A DNA stretch of 64,000 nt. Origin: JASBRS01 sp964496495 (GTDB lineage Bacteria > Deinococcota > Deinococci > Deinococcales > Trueperaceae). Numbering within the stretch: the stretch's first letter is position 1; the number at the start of each line of letters is the position of its first letter. Below the pieces are notes generated by a model. That model was not told where the DNA came from. It was given only the letters and a program-made list of their open reading frames with translations, and searched no databases. The DNA is taken from assembly GCA_964496495.1 (NCBI GenBank), contig CAZBZU010000011.1:1-64000 (forward strand), read 5' to 3'. Position numbers and translations under genes: made by a program. Shown one piece after another: positions 52,331-62,179 of this stretch.

Positions 52331-53977
52331 ATGCCCGCCCTGTATCAGCGCGCCCGCCCGGTCAGGTTCGGCGAGGTGGTGGGTCAAGAGCACGTCATCG
52401 ATGTCCTCGGCCGCGCCGTGCGGGTGGGGCGCATCGGCCACGCCTACCTGTTCTCGGGTCCGCGCGGCGTCGGCAAGACCACCACCGCGCGATTGCTGGC
52501 GATGGCGGCCAACTGCGAGAACGAGGACGCTGCCGCACGTCCGTGCGGCGTGTGCGAGTCCTGCCGCCTGGTCCAGGCTGGAGCCCATCCCGACGTCACC
52601 GAGCTCGACGCCGCGTCCAACAACTCGGTGGAGGACGTCCGCGATCTGCGCGAGAAGGTGGGCCTGGCGGCGCTAAGAGGCGGCATGCGGGTGTGGATCC
52701 TGGACGAGGCGCACATGCTCAGCCGGGCAGCGGCCAACGCCTTGCTCAAGACGCTCGAGGAGCCCCCGCCCGGCCTGCTGTTCGTGCTGGCCACGACCGA
52801 GCCGGAGAAGCTGCCGCCCACCATCCTCTCCCGCTGCCAGCACTTCCGCTTCCGGCGCCTCTCCGATGACGAGATCGAGGGTAAGCTGGCGAGCTTGTGC
52901 CAGGCCTCGGGAACGACCGCCGAGGAGGACGCCTTGCGGCTGGTGGCGCGGGTGGCCGACGGCGGCATGCGCGACGCCGAGTCGATGCTCGAGCGCCTGA
53001 TGGTGCTCGAGGGCGGCATCACCGCCGAGGCGGCCGAGGACGCCCTGGGTCTGCCTCCGCAGGCGCGGCTGCAGACGATGGCGACGGCGCTAGCCGTCGC
53101 CGACCTGGCTGGCCTGCTGACCGAGGCCGACGCCCTCTACCGCGCCGGCTTCTCGCCCCGGACGCTGGCCGAGCAGCTCGGGCGCACGCTCCGCGACGCG
53201 CTGGTCGGATCGGTGCTCGGCGAGGGGTTCCGCCTGGCGCTCGCCGACGATGCTCTGATGCACGTGATCCAGGCGCTCGACGAGGACATGGAGCGCTTCG
53301 TCCGGCACGACGACCTCTACGCCCTCGAGGTAGCCCTCATCAAGGCCCTGAACGCCGCCAGCCATGGGGGCGCGGCGCGGCCGCCGGCCGAGCTGCAGGC
53401 GGCACCCGGCGCGGAGGCCGCGCCCGACAGAGCGCCCCGTTCCGACGGCACGCCCGATACCGCCCCCGCCACCGTGCCGGACGCCGTGCCCGACGCCGTG
53501 NNNNNNNNNNNNNNNNNNNNNNNNNNNNNNNNNNNNNNNNNNNNNNNNNNNNNNNNNNNNNNNNNNNNNNNNNNNNNNNNNNNNNNNNNNNNNNNNNNNN
53601 CAGCGGAGGCCGGCGCGGTGCCGCAACCGTCCTCGCAGAGCCGCCGGCGCCCCGCCGATCTCAAGAGCGCGCTCCTCGGCAGCGGGGCGTCGGCCGACGA
53701 GACGCCTGCCGCCATCCACGACACCGTGGACGCCATCGCCGAGCTGTTCCCCGGAAGCCTGCTCGCGGCCAGCCGCCGCCAGGACGACGCCACCGGCGGG
53801 CCGACCGACGACACGGCCGACGGCGCCGGCGACAGCGCGGGCGACAGCGCGGGCGACAGCGCGCCGGACGGCGCCGCCGCGGATGGATCCTGGGAGGACT
53901 CGCCGGACGCGTCGGCAGACGCGCCGGCAGATGCCACGCCGGAACCCGAAGGCCCCGGCCTTTTCGACGACGCCTAG
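52331..53977 (+). CDS. dnaX: DNA polymerase III subunit gamma/tau (contains assembly gap)
   Basis: This is the clamp-loader ATPase. It has Walker A GPRGVGKTTTA near residue 41, a four-Cys zinc module (C-x8-C-x2-C-x2-C), the DEXX-like WILDEAHML and the SRC motif. After about residue 360 it becomes low-complexity. A 100-N gap sits at 53501-53600. The frame as printed continues to a stop at 53977, but the gap length is unknown. The tail is acidic with GDSA repeats. No poly-A slip site like that of Thermus dnaX is visible in the known part. Confidence 0.93.
   Translation: MPALYQRARPVRFGEVVGQEHVIDVLGRAVRVGRIGHAYLFSGPRGVGKTTTARLLAMAANCENEDAAARPCGVCESCRLVQAGAHPDVTELDAASNNSVEDVRDLREKVGLAALRGGMRVWILDEAHMLSRAAANALLKTLEEPPPGLLFVLATTEPEKLPPTILSRCQHFRFRRLSDDEIEGKLASLCQASGTTAEEDALRLVARVADGGMRDAESMLERLMVLEGGITAEAAEDALGLPPQARLQTMATALAVADLAGLLTEADALYRAGFSPRTLAEQLGRTLRDALVGSVLGEGFRLALADDALMHVIQALDEDMERFVRHDDLYALEVALIKALNAASHGGAARPPAELQAAPGAEAAPDRAPRSDGTPDTAPATVPDAVPDAVXXXXXXXXXXXXXXXXXXXXXXXXXXXXXXXXXXAEAGAVPQPSSQSRRRPADLKSALLGSGASADETPAAIHDTVDAIAELFPGSLLAASRRQDDATGGPTDDTADGAGDSAGDSAGDSAPDGAAADGSWEDSPDASADAPADATPEPEGPGLFDDA
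53501..53600. other. 100-N assembly gap in dnaX
   Basis: The run is exactly 100 N. The flanks are repetitive (GCCGTGCC/CGACGCC units before it), but I see no identical long end on both sides. Confidence 0.98.
53828..53863 (+). repeat. 12-bp tandem repeat in dnaX tail
   Basis: Three copies of GGCGACAGCGCG, coding Gly-Asp-Ser-Ala. Confidence 0.9.
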
Positions 53978-54081
53978 CCCCCGGGAGCCCAGCGCAACCG
54001 GCGCGACGCTGCGCGCGCGATGGCGGCGGGCGCACGCGGCGGGGGTCGGGACGTGCGACCCCTGGCCGCAGCCCACCGGGC

Positions 54082-54087
54082 TACACT
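54082..54087 (+). promoter_or_regulatory. -10 of ybaB-recR
   Basis: TACACT, 15 nt before the ATG at 54103, with GGGAGA between; a short leadered transcript. Confidence 0.55.
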
Positions 54088-54102
54088 GTCGCGGGAGACC
54101 TC

Positions 54103-54423
54103 ATGAACATCCAGAAGCTGATGAAGGAAGCCCAGAAGGCGCAACGCCAGATGGCCGAGGCGCAGGAGCGCCTGGCGAGCATGGCGGTGGAGGGCAGCGC
54201 CGGCGGCGGCATGGTCACCGCCAGCGCCACCGGCGACGGCGCGGTCACCCGCATCCACATCGACCCCAAAGCGGTCGACCCAGACGACCTGGAGATGCTC
54301 GAGGACCTCGTCACGGCGGCGATCAACGACGCCCAGCGGAAGGTGAAGGAGCTCCAGGAGAAGGAGCTCGGCGGGGCGATGGGCGGCCTCGGCGGGCTCG
54401 GCGGCTTGGGGGGCATGGTCTGA
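54103..54423 (+). CDS. YbaB/EbfC nucleoid-associated protein
   Basis: The 106-aa protein has the coiled N-terminal helix (MNIQKLMKEAQKAQRQM), the beta core (GMVTASATGDGAVTRI) and a helix with VTAAINDAQRKVKE. The last 15 residues are a Gly-Leu-Met repeat. YbaB dimers bind DNA. The order dnaX-ybaB-recR is conserved in many bacteria. GGGAGA precedes the ATG. Confidence 0.93.
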   Translation: MNIQKLMKEAQKAQRQMAEAQERLASMAVEGSAGGGMVTASATGDGAVTRIHIDPKAVDPDDLEMLEDLVTAAINDAQRKVKELQEKELGGAMGGLGGLGGLGGMV

Positions 54424-54514
54424 GCGCCGCTCGCGAGAACCTCGGGCCGGCACAACCGGCTCCGTCCGTCGCCTGGCCGCTCATGCCTCGCCGGCTCGCG
54501 TGCGGGGCGCCGGC

Positions 54515-55117
54515 GTGAGGTACCCCACCGCGCTGGTAGCGCTGATCCGCGAGCTCGGCCGGCTACCGGGCATCGGACCCAAGAGCGCGCAGCGTCTGGC
54601 CTTCTACCTCTTCAACCAACCGGAGGAGGACGTCACGCGCCTGGCGCATGCCATCCGCGACGCCAAGGCCTCGCTCGACCGCTGCCCTCGTTGCTTCAAC
54701 GTCATGACGCGCGGGGAGCCCGCCTGCGCGGTGTGCTCGGACCCGCAGCGCGAGCGCTCGGTGCTCTGCGTCGTGGAGCAGCCGGCCGACGTGCTCGCCA
54801 TCGAACGGAGCGGCGAGTACCGGGGCCTCTACCACGTGCTGCATGGCGCCCTCAGCCCGATGAACGGCATCGGCCCGGACCAGCTCACCGTCGCCGCGCT
54901 GATGGAACGCGCCGCGGGCGCCGAGATCGGCGAGGTCATCCTCGCCACCTCCACGACGGTGGAGGGGGAAGCGACCGCCATGTACCTCGGCAAGCAGCTC
55001 GGCGAGGGCGGCCTCCGCATCTCCCGCATCGCCTACGGCCTGCCCATGGGTGGTGACCTGGAGTACGCCGACGAGGTCACGCTGGGCCGGGCCATCAGCC
55101 ACCGCCGCCCCCTCTGA
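54515..55117 (+). CDS. recR: Recombination protein RecR
   Basis: The 200-aa RecFOR-pathway protein opens with RYPTALVALIRELGRLPGIGPKSAQR (helix-hairpin-helix), then a four-Cys zinc finger (C-x2-C ... C-x2-C near residues 53-71) and a Toprim domain with GEYRGLYHVLHG. The GTG at 54515 is chosen over a GTG at 54500 because homologues begin at this residue. recO lies 3.7 kb downstream. Confidence 0.95.
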   Translation: MRYPTALVALIRELGRLPGIGPKSAQRLAFYLFNQPEEDVTRLAHAIRDAKASLDRCPRCFNVMTRGEPACAVCSDPQRERSVLCVVEQPADVLAIERSGEYRGLYHVLHGALSPMNGIGPDQLTVAALMERAAGAEIGEVILATSTTVEGEATAMYLGKQLGEGGLRISRIAYGLPMGGDLEYADEVTLGRAISHRRPL

Positions 55118-55201
55118 CGGCCGCCGCCACCCAGGGCGGCGCCGTCCTCGGCGCCGGGCCGATGGCTCGTTGCGCCGGCAGCGATGCTGCCCAGGCCACC
55201 G

Positions 55202-55229
55202 TTGACAGGCGGGGGCCTGTCCGTATAAT
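55202..55229 (+). promoter_or_regulatory. Near-consensus sigma-70 promoter of topA
   Basis: TTGACA (55202-55207) and TATAAT (55224-55229) with 16-bp spacing; both hexamers are perfect. It is the only complete consensus pair I found in the window. Confidence 0.85.
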
Positions 55230-55263
55230 GGCGGCGCATTTTGCGGCGCCCAGGTCGGCGCAC

Positions 55264-55284
55264 ATGAAGGTGGACCCACATTGA
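55264..55284 (+). CDS. Possible 6-residue leader ORF before topA
   Basis: ATG at 55264 codes MKVDPH and ends in TGA that overlaps the topA TTG start (TTGA, 55281-55284). AGGTGG, 7 nt before the TTG, lies within the ORF. It may be chance; if real it would couple to topA. Confidence 0.3.
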   Translation: MKVDPH

Positions 55285-58200
55285 CTGCACAGAACCGTAA
55301 GACGACGAGACTCGTCATCGTGGAGTCGCCCACCAAGGCACGGACCATCCGGCGCTTCCTGCCGCCGGAGTACCAGGTCGAGGCGTCGATGGGCCACGTT
55401 CGCGACCTGCCCGCCTCTGCCGCCGAGATCCCCAAGGAGCTCAAAGGCACCTCCTGGGCCCGGCTCGGCGTCAATGTCGAGGAGGGCTTCAGGCCGCTGT
55501 ACGTCGTCTCGCCGCGCAAGAAGAACGTGGTCAGCAACCTCCGCTCGGCGCTGAAGAGCGCCGACGAGCTCTACATCGCAACCGACGAGGATCGCGAGGG
55601 GGAGTCGATCGGCTGGCACCTGGTGGAGGTCCTCAAGCCGGAGGTGCCGGTGAAGCGCATGGTGTTCCACGAGATCACCGAGAGCGCCATCCTCGCGGCC
55701 CTCGACGCCACCCGCGGCATCGACGCGCACCTGGTCGACGCGCAGGAGACGCGGCGCGTGCTGGACCGGTTGGTGGGTTACAGCATCAGCCCCCTGCTGT
55801 GGAAGAAGATCGCCCCGAAGCTCTCGGCGGGCCGCGTGCAGAGCGTGGCGGTGCGGCTGCTGGTCATGCGCGAGAAGGAGCGCATGCGCTTCACGCCGTC
55901 GGCCTACTGGGACCTGCAGGCCCAGCTCCACAAGCAGGACGCCGCCGGCGCACCGTTCGACGCGGTCATGACGCACCTGGCGGGCGTGCGCCTGGCTGGC
56001 GGGCGAGACTTCGACGCCGATACCGGTGCCCTCAAGCAGGGCCTGGTGCCGGGCCGCGACGTGTTGCCGCTCTCCGCCGAACGCGCCGCGTTGCTGGCCG
56101 GCGCCGCACGCTCGGCGCCCTGGCGGGTCGCTGGCGTGGAGGAACGCAGCGCCACACGCTCCCCGTCGGCCCCGTTCACCACCTCCACGCTGCAGCAGGA
56201 GGCCGGGCGCAAGCTCGGGCTCGCGGCACGCGAGACCATGCGCGTCGCCCAGGAGCTCTACGAGAACGGCTATATCACCTACATGCGCACCGACTCGACC
56301 CACCTGTCGCAAGAGGCGGTGGACGGCAGCCGGGACGCCATCCGGCGCCGCTACGGCGACGACTATCTGAGCGCCCGTCCCCGCCAGTACCGCGGTACGG
56401 CGCGCAACGCCCAGGAGGCGCACGAGGCCATCCGTCCCGCCGGCAGCGCCATGCGCACCGCCGACGAGCACGGCCTCAAGGGGGCGCAAGCCGCCCTCTA
56501 CGACCTGGTGTGGAAGCGTACCGTGGCGACCCAGATGGCCGATGCCCGGCTCAAGTTCGTCACCGCACGCATCGTGGCCGACACCGACGAGGGCGAGGCG
56601 GCGTTCCGGGCCAGCGGCCGCACCACGCTCTTCCCCGGCTTCTTCCGCGCCTACGTGGAGGGGTCCGACGACCCCGACGCCGCCCTGGACGACCGCGAGC
56701 AACCGCTCCCGGAGCTGGCCGAGGGCGACGCGCTGACCGTGCGGAAGCTGACCCCGGAGGCACACGAAACCAAGCCGCCCGCGCGCTACACCGAGGCGTC
56801 GCTGGTCAAGCTTCTCGAAGCCGAAGGCATCGGCCGGCCCAGCACCTACGCCAGCATCATCGACACCATGCAGCGGCGCGGCTACGCTCTCAAGAACGGC
56901 TCGCAGCTGGTGCCCACCTTCATGGCCTTCGCCACCAACAACCTGCTCGAACGCCAGTTCACCAGGCTGGTCGACACCGAGTTCACGGCCAACATGGAGG
57001 CGGCGCTGGACGACATCGCCACCGGCGCGCTGGCCTCCACGCCCTACCTGCGCGACTTCTTCCGGGGCGCGGACGGCATCGAGGCGCGGGTCAGCGAAGG
57101 GCTCGAGGACATCGACGCCCGCGAGATTTCCACCGTGTCCAACCCCCGCTGGGACCCCTACGTCGTGCGTGTGGGCCGCTACGGCCCCTACGTCGAGGGG
57201 CCCGTCGAGGGCGGCGAGGTCAAGAGCGCCTCGTTGCCGGACGAGCTGGCGCCCGGCGACGTCAGCCGGGAGACGTTGGAGACCCACCTGCGGGAAGCGT
57301 CCAAGGGCGACGTGGAGGTGGGGACGTTCCCCGGCAGCGAGCAGCCCATGCTTCTGAAACGCGGGCCATACGGCCCCTACCTGCAGCTTGGCCCCGACCC
57401 GGCGAGCAACGACAAGAAGCCCAAGCGGGTGTCGCTGCCGCCAGGGGTGCAGCCCCACGACGTACACGCCGAGCTGGCGGCCAGGTTGCTGCGCCTGCCG
57501 GCGCATCTCGGCGACCATCCCGACACCGGCAAGCCCGTGGAGGTCGGCATCGGCCGCTACGGCCCCTACGTGCGACACCAGGGGGTGTACGCCTCGGTGC
57601 CCAAGGATGCCTTCGTCCTGGACGTGACCCTGGAGCGGGCGCTGGAGCTGCTGCAGAACAAGCAGGCTCGCAACAAGCCGCTGCGGGTGCTGGGCGAGCA
57701 TCCCGAGAGCGGCGTCGCCGTCGAGGTCCGCGACGGGCGCTACGGTCCCTACGTCAAGAGCGGCAAGTTGAACGCGTCGTTGCCGAACGACGTGACGCCT
57801 GAGCAGGTGACCTTGGAGCAGGCGCTGGAGCTGCTGGCCGCCCGTGCCGCCAGGAAGGGCAAGGGCCGTTCTGGCACCGGCAAGGGGGCCACTCGCAAGG
57901 GGGCCACCGGCAAGGGGCGCGCTGGCAAGAGCACCGCCAAGAGCACCGCCAAGAGNNNNNNNNNNNNNNNNNNNNNNNNNNNNNNNNNNNNNNNNNNNNN
58001 NNNNNNNNNNNNNNNNNNNNNNNNNNNNNNNNNNNNNNNNNNNNNNNNNNNNNNNGGGCCACCGGCAAGGGGCGCGCTGGCAAGAGCACCGCCAAGAGCA
58101 CCGCCAAGAGTGGCAGCAAGAGTGGCAGCAAGAGTGGCAGCAAGAGTGGCAGCAAGAGTGGGACGGCGAGCAAGGGCAAGCGCTCGTCCGCCCGACCCAA

Positions 58201-58435
58201 GGCCACCATGGACGATCTGCGCCCCTTCCTCCAGGAGCTCGAGCCGGAGGTGGCCGAGGTCGTGCGCCGCGTCGAGGGCATGAACGGCGCCGAGCCGCAG
58301 CCTCGCGATGCGGTGGCCCGCGAGCTGCGGCTCGAGCCGCAGGACGTCGATCGCATGCACAAGCGCGGCATGTTCAAGCTGCGGATGGCGTTCGGCAAGA
58401 GCCGCAACCAGGCGCGGCCGGCCGGCTCGGCCTGA
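55281..58435 (+). CDS. topA: DNA topoisomerase I with repeat tail (contains assembly gap)
   Basis: This type IA topoisomerase relaxes negative supercoils. It has a Toprim domain (VIVESPTKARTI, DEDREGE), catalytic Tyr in YITYMRTDS near residue 335, and four C-terminal repeats built on GRYGPYV or RGPYGPYL (about 630-830). A Lys/Gly/Ser/Ala-rich tail follows, then a short helical end (about 75 residues, ending RNQARPAGSA). The printed sequence breaks the frame at a 100-N gap (57956-58055), but removing the gap and one copy of the flanking 55-bp duplicate restores one frame. I regard the gene as intact. Confidence 0.93.
57901..57955 (+). repeat. 55-bp direct repeat, copy 1 (left of gap)
   Basis: This stretch ends at the N gap and is identical to 58056-58110. 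Confidence 0.95.
57956..58055. other. 100-N assembly gap in topA
   Basis: Exactly 100 N, between identical 55-bp ends; likely a scaffold gap between overlapping contigs, not a true insertion. Confidence 0.97.
58056..58110 (+). repeat. 55-bp direct repeat, copy 2 (right of gap)
   Basis: Identical to 57901-57955. Confidence 0.95.
58109..58156 (+). repeat. 12-bp tandem repeat in topA tail
   Basis: Four copies of AGTGGCAGCAAG coding Ser-Gly-Ser-Lys. It may vary in copy number. Confidence 0.9.
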
Positions 58436-58460
58436 GCCGCGGGGCAGGACGGGCGCCACC

Positions 58461-58760
58461 ATGGACCTTGGCGAGCCGCTCAACCTGCTCGGACTGGCGA
58501 GAGCGTCGGGCGCCGTCGCCAGCTCGGTGCCGGGAACCGACCTGACGGTGCGGCGCGTGGCCGAGCGCGTGGACGAACGGACGACCGCTGCGACCTGGCT
58601 GCTGGTCCTCGAGGGCCGGCTGATCGTCGACCTCCCCCACGGCGACTTCCGCATCCTGGACCGCGGCGACGCGCTGCAGCTGCCGGGGGGGCTCGAGCTC
58701 GCGCTTCAGAGCGTCGAGCGGGAGGCGCTGCTGCTGTGGCGGTCCGTCGGCAGCCGCTGA
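58461..58760 (+). CDS. Small cupin-like protein
   Basis: The 99-aa protein looks like a single cupin barrel: strands around TWLLVLEGRLIVDLPHG and RILDRGDALQLPGGLE fit the two cupin motifs, but metal-binding histidines are mostly lacking. The ATG at 58461 lies 25 nt after the topA stop, so it is probably co-transcribed with topA. The function is unknown. Confidence 0.65.
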   Translation: MDLGEPLNLLGLARASGAVASSVPGTDLTVRRVAERVDERTTAATWLLVLEGRLIVDLPHGDFRILDRGDALQLPGGLELALQSVEREALLLWRSVGSR

Positions 58761-58777
58761 GGCGGCCGGCCGCTGGC

Positions 58778-58783
58778 TAGACT
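58778..58783 (+). promoter_or_regulatory. -10, leaderless start of recO-plsY
   Basis: TAGACT ends 6 nt before the GTG at 58790. Confidence 0.7.
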
Positions 58784-58789
58784 GAGGTC

Positions 58790-59575
58790 GTGCGGCGGAC
58801 CTCCGTCACCGAGGGCATCGTGATCCGGCGCCTGGCGCTGCCGAGCGGCGACGTGGTCGCGACCCTGCTGAGCGAGCACGGCAAGTGGCGCGGCGTGGCG
58901 CGCAAGGGCAAGCTGCCGGGCGGCAACCTCGGCCGCCTCAGTCTGTTCCACGACGTCACCGTTCAGTTCTACCGGCGGCACGACGACGATTTGGCGCTGC
59001 TCACCCAGGTCCGCCTCAACGGCGCGCTTCCCAACCTCAGCCGCCCCGAGGTCTACCCCTACGCACACGTCCTGGCCGAGCTCGCCGACGCGCTCACCGT
59101 CGACGTCCACCTGGGCGAGAAGGTGTACGCCTACCTGGCCAGCGGGCTGCGCGGCCTCAACCGCCATGCCGATCCCGAGCTGGTGACGCTGGCCTACGCC
59201 TGGAAGCTGCTCGGGCTGGCGGGGCTGGCGCCCGCCACCGACCGCTGCCTGCACTGCGGCTCGGAGGGGCCACTGTGCCGCTTCGACGTGGCCGGGGGCG
59301 GGCTCGTCTGCGAACGTTGCGGCGGCGGGGCGCCGCTCGGAGCGTCGGCGGCCAGCGAGCTGCAGCGGCTGGTGGCGGGCAACCTCAGCCACACGCTCAA
59401 ACGGCCGCCGGCGGAGCGCCCGCTGCACTGGCGCCTGCTCGCACAGTACGTCGCTTACCACGTGAGGGAGCTTCATAGCCTGACGCTGGTGAAGGCCGTG
59501 GCCGAGGGCTCGCCGCCGGCCGGGCCGGCCGCCACCGGCGAGGCGAGCGCCGCTGACGGAGGCTCGCGTGAGTGA
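58790..59575 (+). CDS. recO: DNA repair protein RecO
   Basis: The 261-aa RecFOR-pathway mediator has an OB-fold N-domain (VTEGIVIRRLALPSGD, GKWRGVARKGK) and a zinc site of two CxxC pairs (CLHCG, CERCG near 154-180). It loads RecA on SSB-coated DNA with RecR. Its 3' end overlaps plsY by 8 bp. Confidence 0.92.
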   Translation: MRRTSVTEGIVIRRLALPSGDVVATLLSEHGKWRGVARKGKLPGGNLGRLSLFHDVTVQFYRRHDDDLALLTQVRLNGALPNLSRPEVYPYAHVLAELADALTVDVHLGEKVYAYLASGLRGLNRHADPELVTLAYAWKLLGLAGLAPATDRCLHCGSEGPLCRFDVAGGGLVCERCGGGAPLGASAASELQRLVAGNLSHTLKRPPAERPLHWRLLAQYVAYHVRELHSLTLVKAVAEGSPPAGPAATGEASAADGGSRE

Positions 59576-60224
59576 GACGCTGGCCGCAGTCGTCGCGCTG
59601 GCGTGCGGCTACCTGCTGGGCTCGTTGCCGATGGCCGCCTGGGTGGCGCGCCTCAGTGGCCGCCGCATCTTCGAGGTGGGGTCGGGCAACATGGGCGCCA
59701 TGAACACCGCCCGCAACCTGGGGGTGGCCGCCGGCGCGCTGGTGCTGCTGCTCGACGTCGCCAAGGGGGCGGGCGCCACGCTGGCGGGGCTGTCGCTGGG
59801 AGCGCTGGCGCCGCAGGCGGGGAGCGGGCACCCGGCGGCGCTGGCGCCGCCCCTGGCGGCCGGGCTGGGCACCGTGCTGGGGCACGGATTCTCGCTCTAC
59901 GCCGGCTTCCGCGGGGGCAAGGGGCTGGCCGCGGCCTTCGGCGTGGCCCTTCCCCTCTACCCTCTCGGCGCGGTCGCCGGCGCCGTCCTGCTGGTGGTGC
60001 TGACGCTGCTGATGCGCCGGCGCTCGGGGATGGCCGCGGTGATCACCGTCGGCCTCTACCCGTTCCTGGCGAGCGCCACCCTGATGGCGGCGGGCGCCGC
60101 CCGCCCGTGGGCGTTGACGATCGGCGCCGGCATCGCCGCGATGGCGGTGGTGGTCCTCCTGAGGCACTTTCTGGCATTCCGGCGCGAGCGCCGCCGGGCC
60201 GCGTCCGGGCGGGCGGCCGGCTGA
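59568..60224 (+). CDS. plsY: Glycerol-3-phosphate acyltransferase PlsY
   Basis: The 218-aa integral membrane enzyme uses acyl-phosphate to acylate glycerol-3-phosphate. It has five or six hydrophobic helices, GYLLGSLPMAAW, GSGNMGAMNTARNLG (GSGNPGATN in many) and the glycerol-phosphate site FRGGKGLAAAFG. The GTG start overlaps recO, so it is probably coupled. Confidence 0.92.
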   Translation: MSETLAAVVALACGYLLGSLPMAAWVARLSGRRIFEVGSGNMGAMNTARNLGVAAGALVLLLDVAKGAGATLAGLSLGALAPQAGSGHPAALAPPLAAGLGTVLGHGFSLYAGFRGGKGLAAAFGVALPLYPLGAVAGAVLLVVLTLLMRRRSGMAAVITVGLYPFLASATLMAAGAARPWALTIGAGIAAMAVVVLLRHFLAFRRERRRAASGRAAG

Positions 60225-60327
60225 CGGGAGCCCGCCGGCGCGCGCGTGCCGCCGAGAGCCGCCCGCCACGGGCGCTCGCTGCCGGCGGCCAGCACCGGCG
60301 CTCACTGCCGGCGACCGCCGCCAGGAC

Positions 60328-61597
<1,270 letters not shown>

Positions 61598-61611
<14 letters not shown>

Positions 61612-62092
61612 CGATGCGCCGCAGCAGCTCGGCGTCGCCTCCCGCCTGGTGGTGGCCGGCCACCAGCCGGGCCAGCGCTTCGCTGCCGCCGGCCTCGCGG
61701 ATCATCTCGGCACCGTACCGTTGGTGGTGGCGCTTGATCTGCAGCGCCCCCGCCAGTCCGCTCAGGCGCGGTTCCGGCGGAACCTCCCGCCCCGACAGCA
61801 GGTGCACCGCGACCCGCTCGCCGACCCGGTAGGGGCGGCCGGCCTTGCCCACGTCGTGCAGCAGCGCGGCACGCACCAGCAGCTCGGAGACCTCGGGGTG
61901 CCGCATCAGCAGCGCCTTGGCGACCTCGCCGGCATGATGCCGGTCGCGCGGGTCCATCCGCAGGTAGAGGCCGTACTCCGTCGCGCTCAACCTCTGGCGC
62001 GCGAAGGCATCGTCGGGTGGCGCCAGCCACGGCAAGAGAGCGAGCAGCGTGCGCCGCGCCGCATTGAGATACCAGACGCCCGGCTTCGCCAT
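61598..62092 (-). CDS. HD-domain phosphohydrolase-like protein
   Basis: The 164-aa protein has an HD core with a first His in DRHHAGEVAKALL, the HD pair in AALLHDVGKAGRPY and a later HH. Such proteins cut nucleotide or cyclic-nucleotide phosphates, but the substrate is unknown. The ATG at 62092 is chosen over a start at 62131 because TAGACT ends 7 nt before it. It is the first gene of the HD-folC operon. Confidence 0.8.
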
Positions 62093-62099
62093 CCCCAGG

Positions 62100-62105
62100 A
62101 GTCTA
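62100..62105 (-). promoter_or_regulatory. -10, leaderless start of the HD-folC operon
   Basis: TAGACT on the minus strand, 7 nt before the ATG at 62092. Confidence 0.7.
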
Positions 62106-62136
62106 CCGCCGGGCCGAACGGCAGCCGCCATCGCGG

Positions 62137-62142
62137 TATGCT
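62137..62142 (+). promoter_or_regulatory. Possible -10 of the SpoIIM-like gene
   Basis: TATGCT, 37 nt before the ATG at 62180; no Shine-Dalgarno in the short leader. Confidence 0.4.
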
Positions 62143-62179
62143 GGCGCAGCCGGGGCGTCCGCTCCGGCCGCCCCTACCC

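Noticed and set aside
53949..53964. AAGGCCCCGGCCTTTT at the end of dnaX as a terminator
   Set aside because: The stem is 5 bp, lies inside the coding sequence before the stop, and is followed by only a short T run; composition may explain it.
58109..58156. Short regular repeats suggestive of a CRISPR array
   Set aside because: The 12-bp units have no spacers and code Ser-Gly-Ser-Lys in frame within topA.
55281..58435. topA as a pseudogene or frameshifted gene
   Set aside because: The break is explained by an N gap with duplicated 55-bp ends; collapsing it restores the frame.
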